In this document: positions 8,609 through 17,751 of the stretch, piece after piece
Layout of the letters: every line of letters starts with the position of its first letter
How positions within the stretch are numbered: position 1 is the stretch's first letter
From: Massilimicrobiota sp. An134
Lineage (GTDB): Bacteria > Bacillota_I > Bacilli_A > Erysipelotrichales > Coprobacillaceae
Assembly: GCF_002160815.1 (NCBI RefSeq)
Contig: NZ_NFLH01000001.1
Coordinates: 124,001 to 188,000, forward strand
Direction of reading: 5' to 3'
Length of the DNA stretch: 64,000 nt
The notes under the pieces: model-generated
What the model saw: only the letters and a program-made list of their open reading frames with translations
Database searches by the model: none
What the model was told of the DNA's origin: nothing
Program-made: the position numbers and the translations under genes

Positions 8609-9884
8609 TTACATTATCTTTAATCAATTGAACAGCTTTACGAGTAGCTAAATCATTTCTAATTTGTCCTAACTGTCCTTCAAAGAGTTTTTTCACTTCG
8701 TCGAATTCTCTTCCATAGTAAGTTGCAATTTCTTTGATTTCGTCATCAACTTCATCATCGCTTACTTCGATATTTTCAGCTTTAACAATTTCAGATAAAA
8801 TCAAATTAAATTTCACACGTTTTTCAGCTTGTTCTCTCATTTCAGCTTTCATATCATCAAGAGTTTTACCAGTTAATTGTTGGAATAAATCCATTGTTAA
8901 ACCTTGTTGAGATAAATTTTGTTCAACTTCTCTTAACATTTGTTGAAGTTCTGTTTCAATCATTGCATCAGGAACTTCAAGTGGTGTATTTTCAATAACG
9001 GCATTGAAAATATCATCACTGAATTTTGCTTCAGCTTCATTTTGTTTTCTGTTTTTGATTTGTTCTTTTGTGTAAGTTTCTAAATCAGCTAAAGTTTCAA
9101 TACCATCAACATTAACATCTTTTGCTAATTCATCATCAATTTCAGGTAAAACTTTTGATTTAATTTCATGAACTTTAACTTTGAAAGTTGCTTTTTGTCC
9201 AGCTAAATCAGCAGCCTGATAATTTTCTGGGAAAGTGACTTCAATTTCTTTTTCTTCACCAACACCCATACCAATTAATTGTTCTTCGAAACCAGGAATG
9301 AATGATCCTGAACCAATTTCTAATGGATGGTTTTCACCTTTTCCACCTTCAAAAGCAACACCATCTTTAAATCCTTCAAAGTCAATAACAGCTGTATCAC
9401 CGTTTTCAACTTGGCCATCTTCTTTTATAACTAATTCAGCAAATTGATTTTGATAATTCTTTAATTCAGCTTCAATTTCTTTCTTTGTAACTTTAACTTG
9501 TGTCTTTTTCACTTCTAAACCTTTGTACTGACCTAATTGTACTTCTGGAGCAACTGGTGCAGTTACAGTTAATTTAAGAACATCTTCTGAAATTTCATCA
9601 ATTTTCACTTCAGGTTGTCCTACTGGACGAATATCATTATCCAATAAAATACCTGAATAATTTTGTTGTAAAATCATATCAGTTGCTTCTTCTAAAATAG
9701 TTCCTTTTCCAAGTCTTGCTTTAACCATTTGTTTAGGTACATGACCTTTTCTAAAACCATCAATCTTAACTTGTTTTGCTAATTTGTCTAATGCTTTTTC
9801 TTGAGCTTTTTTCCATTCTTCAGTTGTGAAAGTCACTTTAACTTCCATCATAGATTTTTCAAGTTTATTACAAACTGTTTCCAT
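8604..9884 (-). CDS. tig: Trigger factor (ribosome-associated chaperone)
   Basis: 426 residues. The N-terminal ribosome-binding domain carries the signature GFRKGHVPKQMV (about residues 43-54, GFRxGxxP). The FKBP-type prolyl isomerase domain spans about 150-240 (GDTAVIDFEGFKDG ... IPGFEEQLIGM). The C-terminal helical chaperone region is complete. It shields nascent chains at the ribosome exit. It has its own promoter and terminator, with a TPR gene upstream and lonA downstream, close to the Bacillus ysoA-tig arrangement. Confidence 0.98.
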   Translation of the reverse strand: METVCNKLEKSMMEVKVTFTTEEWKKAQEKALDKLAKQVKIDGFRKGHVPKQMVKARLGKGTILEEATDMILQQNYSGILLDNDIRPVGQPEVKIDEISEDVLKLTVTAPVAPEVQLGQYKGLEVKKTQVKVTKKEIEAELKNYQNQFAELVIKEDGQVENGDTAVIDFEGFKDGVAFEGGKGENHPLEIGSGSFIPGFEEQLIGMGVGEEKEIEVTFPENYQAADLAGQKATFKVKVHEIKSKVLPEIDDELAKDVNVDGIETLADLETYTKEQIKNRKQNEAEAKFSDDIFNAVIENTPLEVPDAMIETELQQMLREVEQNLSQQGLTMDLFQQLTGKTLDDMKAEMREQAEKRVKFNLILSEIVKAENIEVSDDEVDDEIKEIATYYGREFDEVKKLFEGQLGQIRNDLATRKAVQLIKDNVK

Positions 9885-9914
9885 TTATACTTCCTCCATT
9901 ATTTCAACACGCTT

Positions 9915-9943
9915 ATTATACATGAAACAATTACATAATGCAA
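9915..9943 (-). promoter_or_regulatory. Sigma-A promoter of tig
   Basis: TTGCAT (9943..9938), 17-base spacer, TATAAT (9920..9915), about 30 bases upstream of the tig start; the -35 box lies just after the stop codon of the preceding gene. Confidence 0.82.
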
Positions 9944-9948
9944 CTATT

Positions 9949-10872
9949 TTAACACTCAACTTGTTTGAGTGCTAAAATTTGTTCTTCAATTGCTTCTAAA
10001 TCACAATAATATAAAATTTCTAATTCTGACAAGTCAACATCTATAGAGAGTAATGTTGCCACATAATAATGAATTGAGGCTGCCCAGACATTATAATCCA
10101 TTTCATCAATTTCCTGTGGATAGAAAGAATACAGTAAATATTCCAAATATTCCTGACACTGTTCAAAAAGTGAAGGATTATCACTTTCCAATGCATTTTC
10201 AAGATACTTTAAAATACCTGTATAAGCAAGCTGATCTAATACCATTGGCATATAGCTTGGATTAAAACTATAAATCCGACCAAACTTCTCAACTTCCATT
10301 TCTTCATCAACCTGCTGATCAATCATAATTTCCATTAATAAAGTCTTTGCAAAAAAATGTTTATTTGGATCCATCAAATAAGTTTTAATTGTAGGAATAA
10401 TCATACGAACATTCAATTGCTGTAATTGATCAAGTGCCATATACAACAAATCTTCATTACAATCTTTTTTGTTTAACAATTGATTAATTTCTTCTATTGA
10501 AAAAATTTGATTTTTATTTTCAACTTCATATCGAGCTTCCTGCTTTTCAAGCAAAATTTCGTCATAAGCCGTATTAAACAAAGTTTCATATTGATAAGGT
10601 ATATAAGGCATAGATAATTCTTCAATTAATAAATCTATTGCTTCTTCATATTCACCCAATTCTTTTAATGCCATGATGTACATAGATATAACATCATAAT
10701 ATGTTTCTTTTGCCAAAGCCTTTGCATGAGCGCCTTCATATTTTGCTTTTTCAAATTCACCCAACCCAATGAAACAAACGAGTCTTAAATATCTTGTTTT
10801 TTCATCATTCATATCATGAAGCTGATTTAAAGCTTGAAGATATTCACCATTTTCAATCAACTCTTCAATCAA
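9949..10872 (-). CDS. TPR-repeat protein, YsoA-like
   Basis: 307-residue helical, acidic soluble protein. The first 100 residues show TPR-like repeats (YLQALNQLHDM, EFEKAKYEGAHAKAL, EYEEAIDLLIEELS). The rest is helical with a conserved-looking middle (EEINQLLNKKDCNEDLLYMALDQLQQ). Adjacent position upstream of tig matches Bacillus ysoA, itself an uncharacterised TPR protein; the link is synteny plus architecture. No enzymatic motif. The start ATG at 10872 has an AAAGGAGGGATAAA ribosome-binding site. Confidence 0.82.
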   Translation of the reverse strand: MIEELIENGEYLQALNQLHDMNDEKTRYLRLVCFIGLGEFEKAKYEGAHAKALAKETYYDVISMYIMALKELGEYEEAIDLLIEELSMPYIPYQYETLFNTAYDEILLEKQEARYEVENKNQIFSIEEINQLLNKKDCNEDLLYMALDQLQQLNVRMIIPTIKTYLMDPNKHFFAKTLLMEIMIDQQVDEEMEVEKFGRIYSFNPSYMPMVLDQLAYTGILKYLENALESDNPSLFEQCQEYLEYLLYSFYPQEIDEMDYNVWAASIHYYVATLLSIDVDLSELEILYYCDLEAIEEQILALKQVEC

Positions 10873-10959
10873 TTTTATCCCTCCTTTTGACTTGTACGAG
10901 ATATTCTATCAAAATTTAAATATTTAAGCAAATTATTTTTACATATTTTATCATTCTAC

Positions 10960-10991
10960 AAAAAACTGTTATACACAAACATGTATAACAG
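10960..10991 (-). terminator. Terminator after pfkA
   Basis: Ten-base-pair stem CTGTTATACA/TGTATAACAG with a 6-base loop and T6 on the minus strand, nine bases after the pfkA stop. Confidence 0.9.
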
Positions 10992-10999
10992 CCCTTATG

Positions 11000-12118
11000 T
11001 TATTCATCACCAAAGCAAACACCAACAGCTTTAGCAGCACGAACCAATTCACCATTTGGATCGACACGTTTTTGTTTACCGAATTTAGCATCACCAATAA
11101 CTTCTTCTAGTGATGTATAATCCATATTTTCTCCATGAAGAGTCACAACATTACCAAATAGTCCTTCATCAATCAATTCACATGCTTTAACTCCAAAACG
11201 AATAGATAAAATACGATCATAAGGAGTAATATCTCCACCACGGATAATATGTCCTGGATTAACAGAACGCACTTCATGATTTGGAATCACTTTTTCTAAA
11301 TCATCCGCTACTTTTGCAGCCAAACCACTATAACGTACTGGATCAGGTGAATCTTCTACAATTTTACCAATGACTTTTGTACCATCAGCATATTTTGCTC
11401 CTTCAGCTACTGCAATAACAGTATAAGGCAATCCCTGTTCATCACGTTTAGCAATATGTTTAGCAATATTTTCAATCGTAAATGGAATTTCTGGAATTAA
11501 ACAAACACCAGCATTTCCAGCAAGTCCTGCATATAAAGCAATCCAACCTGCATCTCTTCCCATTAATTCACAGCAAATAACACGATGATGAGATTTAGCA
11601 GTTGTCTGTAAACGATCAATAAATTCAGTTCCTACACTCATTGCACTGATGAAACCATATGTAAGGTCTGTACTAGATAAATCATTATCCATAGTTTTAG
11701 GAACTCCAATAACATTAACACCTTTTCTTGAAAAATCTCTAGCACTTGTTAGCGTTCCATCTCCACCTAAAACAACAAGAACATCAACACCCGCTTTTTT
11801 CAAGTTTTCTACACCAACATCACTGACATCTTTTTTAACTTTTCCACCTTTTCCATCATCTACCAAATAGTCAAAAAGATTATCTTTATTAGAACTATAT
11901 AAAATAGTTCCACCTTCCTTATAGATGTTTTCAACTTTTTCTTCTGTTAATTCAATATAGTTATTGTTATATAAACCACGGTATCCATAAACATAACCTA
12001 TAACTTCCCATCCATATTTATGAATAGCTGTTTTTGTAATTGTTCTAATTACTGCATTTAATCCTGGACAGTCACCACCACCAGAAAGTAATGCTATTCT
12101 TTTCACTTTCTTTTCCAT
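11000..12118 (-). CDS. pfkA: 6-phosphofructokinase
   Basis: 372 residues, longer than the 319-residue Bacillus enzyme. Phosphorylates fructose 6-phosphate in glycolysis. Motifs: LSGGGDCPGLNAVIR (nucleotide loop), VVLGGDGTLT, PKTMDNDL (catalytic TxDND), ELMGRDAGWIA, AEGA, and GHIIRGG. The phosphoryl-donor positions are mixed: Gly in GGDGT (typical of ATP enzymes) with Lys in PKTMDND (typical of the PPi/group III lineage), so the donor is likely ATP but not certain. The ATG at 12118 is chosen because GGAGG lies eight bases upstream; the in-frame GTG at 12133 overlaps that site. Monocistronic; no pyk nearby. Confidence 0.96.
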   Translation of the reverse strand: MEKKVKRIALLSGGGDCPGLNAVIRTITKTAIHKYGWEVIGYVYGYRGLYNNNYIELTEEKVENIYKEGGTILYSSNKDNLFDYLVDDGKGGKVKKDVSDVGVENLKKAGVDVLVVLGGDGTLTSARDFSRKGVNVIGVPKTMDNDLSSTDLTYGFISAMSVGTEFIDRLQTTAKSHHRVICCELMGRDAGWIALYAGLAGNAGVCLIPEIPFTIENIAKHIAKRDEQGLPYTVIAVAEGAKYADGTKVIGKIVEDSPDPVRYSGLAAKVADDLEKVIPNHEVRSVNPGHIIRGGDITPYDRILSIRFGVKACELIDEGLFGNVVTLHGENMDYTSLEEVIGDAKFGKQKRVDPNGELVRAAKAVGVCFGDE

Positions 12119-12151
12119 ATCATTATCCTCCACATTTATTTTCCATTCTTC

Positions 12152-12180
12152 ATTATAATAAAAATCATCACAGAAAACAA
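12152..12180 (-). promoter_or_regulatory. Sigma-A promoter of pfkA
   Basis: TTGTTT (12180..12175), 17-base spacer, TATAAT (12157..12152). The -10 box is perfect and the -35 box is weak. Confidence 0.7.
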
Positions 12181-12221
12181 CAAAAAATGAATCCGTTTAC
12201 AAAATTTCGTATAAAATAAAA

Positions 12222-12259
12222 AGTTAAAGATGTTTTCATTGTTTTAAACATTCTTTAAC
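12222..12259 (-). terminator. Probable terminator at the end of maf
   Basis: Minus-strand arms GTTAAAG and CTTTAAC (12259..12253 and 12229..12223) with partial inner pairing, followed by TTTTT; it includes the last codons of maf. Confidence 0.65.
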
Positions 12260-12784
12260 TTTTGTTATAGGTAAACCAATGACATTATCACGATCACCAA
12301 CAATATAATCAACAAATACACTAGCTTTCCCCTGAATACCATAAGCGCCTGCTTTTCCCATCCATTCATTGGAATCTAAATAATCATCAATCATCGCAGT
12401 AATATCTTTAAAGAAGACTTGTGTTTTTTCACAAAATGTTTTTAAATCATTTCCCATATATATGGCAACTCCTGTATAAACATCATGACGATGATGAGAT
12501 AGACGCATCAATATTTCATAAGCTTCCTGACGATCATGTGGTTTACCAATGACACAATGATCAAAATAAACCACTGTGTCTGCAGCAATAACAATATCGT
12601 GAGGATATTTTTGATGAATAGGATATGCTTTACGCATCGCTAAATCACATAAACGTTTTTCAATAGGTAATGAATCATCTAATGTTTCATCAATAAAAGA
12701 AGCATCAACTTTAAAGTCAATGCCTTCTCTTTCAAGCAATTCTTTTCTCCTAGGAGAAGTGCTTGCTAAAATAATTTTACTCAT
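12236..12784 (-). CDS. maf: Maf nucleoside-triphosphate pyrophosphatase
   Basis: 182 residues. Maf/HAM1-fold house-cleaning pyrophosphatase that hydrolyses dTTP/UTP or modified nucleotides. Signature [12 protein letters not shown] at residues 6-17, acidic AADTVVYFD, and [13 protein letters not shown]. The true start is the ATG at 12784 overlapping the pnp stop by eight bases (reading [11 protein letters not shown]); the longer frame into pnp is rejected. Co-transcribed with pnp by overlap. In Bacillus, maf lies next to cell-shape genes, so the pnp pairing differs. Confidence 0.95.
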   Translation of the reverse strand: MSKIILASTSPRRKELLEREGIDFKVDASFIDETLDDSLPIEKRLCDLAMRKAYPIHQKYPHDIVIAADTVVYFDHCVIGKPHDRQEAYEILMRLSHHRHDVYTGVAIYMGNDLKTFCEKTQVFFKDITAMIDDYLDSNEWMGKAGAYGIQGKASVFVDYIVGDRDNVIGLPITKVKECLKQ

Positions 12785-14909
12785 GGTCTTTCTTTTCTTC
12801 TTTATGTATTGGTTTAGGAAGCAATGCTTTACGAGAAACATTGACACCCTTATCAGTAATCTTAGTTACTTTGACTTTAATGATATCACCTATTTTTAAA
12901 ACATCAGAAGCTTTATTGATACGTTCATGAGCAATATCTCCAACATGTAAGAAACCATTTGTTCCTTCAAATAATTCTACAAAAGCAAATTTATCTTCAA
13001 CACGAACAACTTTTCCATCATAAATTTCCCCAACTTCTGCTCTTCTTACAATATTTTCAATAAGTTTAGCAGCAGTTTCAATAGCTTCCTGATCATAATG
13101 ATAAATTGTTACACGACCATCTTGTTCGATATCAATTTTAACATCATTAGATTTTTCAATGATTTCATTAATTGTTTTACCACCAGTTCCAATAACATCT
13201 TTAATTTGATCTGGTTCAATTTTCATCATATAGACTTTTGGTGCATATGGACTCAAATGATCTCTTGGTTCACTAATAGCATTCATCATACATTCCATAA
13301 TCTGCTGACGTCCTACTTTCGCTTGCGCTAAGGCTTCTTGTAAGATTTCTTTTGTGATTCCATCAATCTTGATATCCATCTGTAAAGCACAGATACCATT
13401 TTTTGTTCCAGCGACTTTAAAATCCATATCTCCTAAATGATCTTCCATTCCCTGAATATCTGTTAAGATTGTATAATCATCACCTTTTTTCACAAGTCCC
13501 ATTGCAACACCACTAACCGGATTACTAATTGGAACACCAGCAGCCATTAATGCCATAGATGATGCACAAATAGAAGCTTGTGATGAAGAACCATTAGATT
13601 CTAAAACTTCAGAAACAACACGAATTGTATATGGGAATTCTTCTTCGCTTGGAATAACCTGAGCTAAGGCTCTTTCACCTAAAGCACCGTGTCCAATTTC
13701 ACGACGACCAGGCGCACCCATTCTACCTGTTTCACCAACAGAATATGGTGGGAAATTATAGTGATGCATAAAACGTTTTTGATCTTCTAAACCTAAACCA
13801 TCAATTTTTTGATGTTCTCCTAAAGCACCTAATGTACATACAGAAAGCACTTGTGTTTCACCACGTGTAAACAAAGCAGAACCATGTACTCTAGGAAGTA
13901 AATCAACTTGTGCATCCAATGGACGAACTTCATCAATTTTACGTCCATCAGGTCGAATCTTATCTTCTGTGATTAATCTTCTTACTTCATCTTTTTCTAA
14001 ATCATGTAAAACGATTTTAACCTGTTTAATAACAGCTTCCTGTTCTTTTGAATCAGCATATTCTCTAGCTTCAAATAAAGCGACAACTTCATCATTGATT
14101 TCATCAATAGCTCCATATCTTTCTAATTTACCAGGAATAGAAACTGCCTGAATCATTCTCTCTTTAGCTAAAGATTCTACTTCTTTTACAATATTTTCAT
14201 CTAATTCAAACAAAGGAATTTCAATTTTTTCCTTACCATATAAAGCCACAATTTCTTCTTCAAAAGCAATTAACTGCTTAATAGCTTCATGACCAAATAA
14301 TAATGCATTTAACATTGTTTCTTCATCAACTTCTTTAGCATCAGCTTCAACCATGTTAATAGCTTCTTTAGTCCCAGCAACTTCTAGATTAATTAAACTT
14401 CTTTCCATCTCTTCAGGACCAGCATTGATTGTAAACTGTCCATCAATCAAACCAACATTCACACCTGCAATTGGTCCATTGAATGGAATATCAGATAAAC
14501 ATAAAGCTAGTGATGCTCCAAGCATCGCTGCCATTTCTGGTGACGCATTCTGATCCACTGATAAAACAGTATTCACAACTTGAACTTCATTTCTAAATCC
14601 ATCAGCAAATAATGGACGAATAGGACGATCAATCATACGTGCCGTTAATGTTCCATGTTCACTAGGACGCCCTTCTCTCTTTAAAAATCCTCCTGGGATT
14701 TTCCCAACTGAATATAATTTTTCTTCATATGTTACTGTTAATGGAAAAAAGTCTACGTCTTTAGGCTCTTTTCCAGCCACTGCAGTAGATAAAATCACTG
14801 TATCATCATATCTTACTAAAACAGAACCATTAGCCTGCTTAGCAAGTTCACCTGTTTCAACAGTTATTGTTTTCCCATAAAACTCTAAACTCATTACATG
14901 TTTTGACAT
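12777..14909 (-). CDS. pnp: Polyribonucleotide nucleotidyltransferase (PNPase)
   Basis: 710 residues. Phosphorolytic 3'-5' exoribonuclease of the RNA degradosome. Two RNase PH domains (about 10-230 and 310-540, the second with [10 protein letters not shown]-like [11 protein letters not shown] and [10 protein letters not shown]), a KH domain (about 555-615, [12 protein letters not shown]), and an S1 domain (about 622-695, [20 protein letters not shown]). Own promoter. rpsO, the usual immediate neighbour, is separated from it by a coiled-coil gene and two terminators, so the rpsO-pnp read-through seen in other bacteria looks weakened here. Confidence 0.98.
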   Translation of the reverse strand: MSKHVMSLEFYGKTITVETGELAKQANGSVLVRYDDTVILSTAVAGKEPKDVDFFPLTVTYEEKLYSVGKIPGGFLKREGRPSEHGTLTARMIDRPIRPLFADGFRNEVQVVNTVLSVDQNASPEMAAMLGASLALCLSDIPFNGPIAGVNVGLIDGQFTINAGPEEMERSLINLEVAGTKEAINMVEADAKEVDEETMLNALLFGHEAIKQLIAFEEEIVALYGKEKIEIPLFELDENIVKEVESLAKERMIQAVSIPGKLERYGAIDEINDEVVALFEAREYADSKEQEAVIKQVKIVLHDLEKDEVRRLITEDKIRPDGRKIDEVRPLDAQVDLLPRVHGSALFTRGETQVLSVCTLGALGEHQKIDGLGLEDQKRFMHHYNFPPYSVGETGRMGAPGRREIGHGALGERALAQVIPSEEEFPYTIRVVSEVLESNGSSSQASICASSMALMAAGVPISNPVSGVAMGLVKKGDDYTILTDIQGMEDHLGDMDFKVAGTKNGICALQMDIKIDGITKEILQEALAQAKVGRQQIMECMMNAISEPRDHLSPYAPKVYMMKIEPDQIKDVIGTGGKTINEIIEKSNDVKIDIEQDGRVTIYHYDQEAIETAAKLIENIVRRAEVGEIYDGKVVRVEDKFAFVELFEGTNGFLHVGDIAHERINKASDVLKIGDIIKVKVTKITDKGVNVSRKALLPKPIHKEEKKDHE

Positions 14910-14942
14910 ATTATATTTTTCACCTCATTCATTATCTTTGTC

Positions 14943-14970
14943 ATTATAGCATATTTTACAGTAATAACAA
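14943..14970 (-). promoter_or_regulatory. Extended -10 sigma-A promoter of pnp
   Basis: TTGTTA (14970..14965), 16-base spacer ending in TGC, TATAAT (14948..14943); about 33 bases upstream of the pnp start. Confidence 0.8.
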
Positions 14971-15004
14971 ATCATTTCTTTATCATATTTTACACAGATA
15001 TCCA

Positions 15005-15034
15005 TAAAAAAAAAGATGACCGAAGTCATCTTTT
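15005..15034 (-). terminator. Terminator after the coiled-coil gene
   Basis: Minus-strand AAAAGATGAC, UUCG tetraloop, GTCATCTTTT, then a long T run: a very stable intrinsic terminator three bases after the stop codon. Confidence 0.92.
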
Positions 15035-15036
15035 CA

Positions 15037-15408
15037 CTATTTATGCTTTGATAATTCCTTATCCTTCATTTCTTTAACCATTTTCGTCAGACGTTCTTTT
15101 TCACTTTGAAGTTGTCCATACATTTCTTGTGTGTCCATCTTCTGATGAGATGGAATATGTTTATTTGTATTTTCATGAAATGTCTTTTCATAAGATTCCT
15201 CAGCTTTTTCATGAATACAATGACGTAAAGCTTCTAAAGTTTTATGTTTTTGTTCTTCTTTTTCTTTCATTTCCTGAATTTCTTTTTTTAATTCAGTCTG
15301 ATTGAAAATAACTTCATTTTCTTCATCCTGACTATTTCTTTTTTCCTGATCTTTAAATACCTTTTGATAAGCGCCTTTTGCTTCTTGAATAATATCTTCC
15401 TTACTCAT
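15037..15408 (-). CDS. Small charged coiled-coil protein, unknown function
   Basis: 123 residues, no membrane segment or known motif that I recognise. Extremely rich in Lys and Glu, with heptad-like helices (ELKKEIQEMKEKEEQKHKTL and QLQSEKERLTKMVKEMKDKE) and one cysteine. The start ATG at 15408 has GGAGG eight bases upstream; the longer reading begins before that site. It lies between rpsO and pnp but has a terminator on each side, so it is a separate unit. Possibly a spore or RNA-associated helper, but nothing in the sequence proves it. Confidence 0.75.
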   Translation of the reverse strand: MSKEDIIQEAKGAYQKVFKDQEKRNSQDEENEVIFNQTELKKEIQEMKEKEEQKHKTLEALRHCIHEKAEESYEKTFHENTNKHIPSHQKMDTQEMYGQLQSEKERLTKMVKEMKDKELSKHK

Positions 15409-15544
15409 ATTGTCGTCCTCCTTCATTTGACGAACTTATTATAGAATGATTGATTTCAAAAAAACATAGACGCTCAACATTTGATTACATGATTAACAAA
15501 ATTTATGATTGAAAATGATATTTCTGTTATTTTTATTTACAAAA

Positions 15545-15570
15545 AGAAAAGATATTCATTTCGAATATCC
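15545..15570 (-). terminator. Terminator after rpsO
   Basis: Minus-strand GATATTC/GAATATC stem with a GAAAT loop followed by TTTTCTTTTT, directly after the rpsO stop. Confidence 0.8.
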
Positions 15571-15837
15571 TTATCTTCTTAATCCTAATTTGTCAACTAA
15601 TGCTGTGTATCTATCAAGATCTTTATTTTTTAAATATTTTAATAAATCTCTTCTTCTACCGATTTTCTTTAAAAGACCTCTGTTTGAATGATAATCTTTT
15701 TTATGAACTTTAAAGTGTTCATTTAATTTGTTGATATCAGCAGTTAATACAGCGATTTGTACTTCTGGAGAACCTGTATCTCCTTCTTTAGTTGCGTATT
15801 CTTTCATAATAGCAGTTTTTTCTTCTTTAGTTAACAT
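15571..15837 (-). CDS. rpsO: Ribosomal protein S15
   Basis: 88 residues, standard length. Binds 16S rRNA helices 20-22 in the 30S platform. Characteristic [12 protein letters not shown], the [20 protein letters not shown] rRNA-binding stretch, and C-terminal [17 protein letters not shown]. Preceded by AAAGGAGGAATAACA and a structured leader that probably mediates autoregulation. Confidence 0.99.
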   Translation of the reverse strand: MLTKEEKTAIMKEYATKEGDTGSPEVQIAVLTADINKLNEHFKVHKKDYHSNRGLLKKIGRRRDLLKYLKNKDLDRYTALVDKLGLRR

Positions 15838-15863
15838 TGTTATTCCTCCTTTTATTTGACTTA

Positions 15864-15912
15864 GCTATGTCCAAGAAATAGGTCGAGGACTCTTATATCC
15901 TAGATATAGCCG
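15864..15912 (-). promoter_or_regulatory. Candidate S15 autoregulatory leader RNA
   Basis: The rpsO 5' leader has several mutually exclusive pairings on the minus strand: TATATC/GATATA (15908..15903 with 15899..15894), GTCC/GGAC (15890..15887 with 15872..15869), and an outer GCTAT/ATAGC (15910..15906 with 15868..15864) that shares bases with the first stem. Competing stems next to the ribosome-binding site are typical of S15 leaders, which mimic the rRNA site. Assignment is inferred from position and pairing. Confidence 0.65.
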
Positions 15913-15920
15913 CATTTGTA

Positions 15921-15948
15921 ATTATAAAGAAAGCATAGGAAAAGTCAA
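15921..15948 (-). promoter_or_regulatory. Sigma-A promoter of rpsO
   Basis: TTGACT (15948..15943), 16-base spacer, TATAAT (15926..15921). Transcription would begin near 15914, at the start of the leader structure. Confidence 0.85.
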
Positions 15949-15956
15949 GTTATTTA

Positions 15957-15985
15957 TTGATTTTCATGAAAAGAATTTATAAAAT
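15957..15985 (+). promoter_or_regulatory. Sigma-A promoter of the dehydrogenase gene
   Basis: TTGATT (15957-15962), 17-base spacer, TAAAAT (15980-15985), about 20 bases before the start codon and back-to-back with the rpsO promoter. Confidence 0.7.
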
Positions 15986-16005
15986 ATTTCAAAGGAGGAT
16001 ATTTC

Positions 16006-16857
16006 ATGAATAAAATAGCATTTATTGGTGTTGGCGTTATGGGTAAACCTATGGTTCAACATCTTACTAGCGCTGGATATGATGTAACAATCTATACACG
16101 TACTAAAAGCAAGGTACAAGATTTAATAGATCTTGGTATTACCTGGAAAGACAGTGTTTATGACTGTATACAAAATCAAGACATAATTATGACAATGGTA
16201 GGCTACCCTCATGATGTTAAAGATATTTATTATGGTCCAAAAGGAATCATAAACAATGCAAAGCCAGGAGCTATTCTTATAGATTTGACAACATCATCGC
16301 CAAAACTTGCAAAAGCAATTTATAACGATGCCAAAGCACATCAGTTAGAAAGTTTAGATGCTCCCGTATCTGGAGGAGATTTAGGAGCCAAAAATGCAAC
16401 ACTCTCTATTATGGTTGGTGGAGACTATACAACTTTTCAAAAAGTTCAAAAAATATTAGATATCCTAGGTACAAGTCTATATGTAGGAACAAGCGGTATG
16501 GGACAACATACCAAAATGGCTAATCAGATAGTGATTGCTGGAACCATTGCAGGTGTCAGTGAAGCCATTCACTATGCCAAAGAACATCAATTAGATATGG
16601 ATATATTGATGCAATGTATCACCAAAGGTGCCGCTGCCAGCTGGCAGTTAGAACATAATGGACAAGCGATGATTGATGAACAGTTTCAGCCAGGGTTTTA
16701 TATCAAGCATTTTATCAAAGATTTAAAAATTGCTAAAGAGGAAATGGATCATCAAGAACTTCCTGTCTTAAATACTGTCTTACAAATGTATCAAAGTCTT
16801 CAAGAAGACAATCTAGGAACACAGGCTCTCATACACTATTACGAAGAAAACTCATGA
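16006..16857 (+). CDS. 3-hydroxyisobutyrate dehydrogenase-family oxidoreductase
   Basis: 283 residues. NAD(P)-dependent beta-hydroxyacid dehydrogenase (MmsB/GarR/GlxR family). Rossmann loop FIGVGVMGKPM at the N-terminus, substrate-binding DAPVSGGDLGAKNATL (about 121-136), catalytic lysine in GMGQHTKMANQ (about residue 171), and the all-alpha C-terminal domain. The substrate cannot be read from sequence: 3-hydroxyisobutyrate, tartronate semialdehyde or a related hydroxyacid are all possible. Start has AAAGGAGGATATTTC upstream. It converges on the EamA gene with stop codons overlapping by six bases. Confidence 0.92.
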   Translation: MNKIAFIGVGVMGKPMVQHLTSAGYDVTIYTRTKSKVQDLIDLGITWKDSVYDCIQNQDIIMTMVGYPHDVKDIYYGPKGIINNAKPGAILIDLTTSSPKLAKAIYNDAKAHQLESLDAPVSGGDLGAKNATLSIMVGGDYTTFQKVQKILDILGTSLYVGTSGMGQHTKMANQIVIAGTIAGVSEAIHYAKEHQLDMDILMQCITKGAAASWQLEHNGQAMIDEQFQPGFYIKHFIKDLKIAKEEMDHQELPVLNTVLQMYQSLQEDNLGTQALIHYYEENS

Positions 16858-17706
16858 AGTTTTCTTTTTTTGTATCATAATCAAAGAAAGCATTAATAAT
16901 AAAAAACTGATAAAATGCATCAAATCAAAACTTTCATTTAAAAATATTAAGGATTCTATATAAGTAAACACAGGATTTAAACTTAAAAAGAAACTTGTTT
17001 GAACAGCACCGATTTGTTGAATAGCTTTCATATAAGTGATTTGTATAAAAGCAAACCCTAGACCAGAAATAATCAAAAATAAAATCCAGTCCCATATATT
17101 TAACGAACTTAACTGATAAAATCTCAATTGTCCATCTAACAAACAATGTCCAAGTAAAAAAAGAGAGCCAAATAATAATTCAAAAAAAGTAAAACTTATA
17201 CTATGAGAAATATTCCATTTTTGAATAAGAATATTACCAGAAATATAGAGAATCATACCAAGCAGAAGATAAAAGAATCCAATCTGTATTGAAAAAATCT
17301 GAAAATGAATAGATAGTAAAAAGGCAAATAATGATAAAAACATAGCTATCCATTCTTTAAATGTATAATGATTTCTTAAAAAAAGAAATGATAATAAGAA
17401 AGTTACTGTTGGAGATAAAGCATTCATAAATGCATTATCTACCCCTTTTACTTGATTCATACCCAAGAAAGTAAAATAGAAGTTTAAATATATAGATAGA
17501 AGTGCAATAATGATTAATTTCTTCTTATTTGGACAATGTAAAGGAATATGAGTAAAACAAATATATAAACCTAAAAATAAAAAAGATAATAAGACTCTTA
17601 AAAATGCTAAAAATAAAAAAGGAAGCTGATTCAGCAATAATTTCATAACAATAACATTACTTCCCCAAAAAAAGCTTGCTAAAAAAAGTTGAAAATAAAT
17701 GGACAT
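16852..17706 (-). CDS. EamA/DMT-family transporter
   Basis: About 284 residues with ten predicted membrane helices in two EamA repeats (first WGSNVIVMKLLL ... SIYLNFYFTFLGM; second ILYISGNILIQKW ... SLNPVFTYIESLIFL). Drug/metabolite superfamily exporter; substrate unknown. The start is taken as the ATG at 17706, which has GGTGA five bases upstream; an upstream in-frame start at 17748 has no ribosome-binding site. It follows pyrD closely and is probably the last gene of the ftsW-ylb-pyr transcription unit. Confidence 0.88.
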   Translation of the reverse strand: MSIYFQLFLASFFWGSNVIVMKLLLNQLPFLFLAFLRVLLSFLFLGLYICFTHIPLHCPNKKKLIIIALLSIYLNFYFTFLGMNQVKGVDNAFMNALSPTVTFLLSFLFLRNHYTFKEWIAMFLSLFAFLLSIHFQIFSIQIGFFYLLLGMILYISGNILIQKWNISHSISFTFFELLFGSLFLLGHCLLDGQLRFYQLSSLNIWDWILFLIISGLGFAFIQITYMKAIQQIGAVQTSFFLSLNPVFTYIESLIFLNESFDLMHFISFLLLMLSLIMIQKKKTS

Positions 17707-17751
17707 ACTATTCACCATTTCTAGTATGCCCATTTTCATATATTTCAATCA

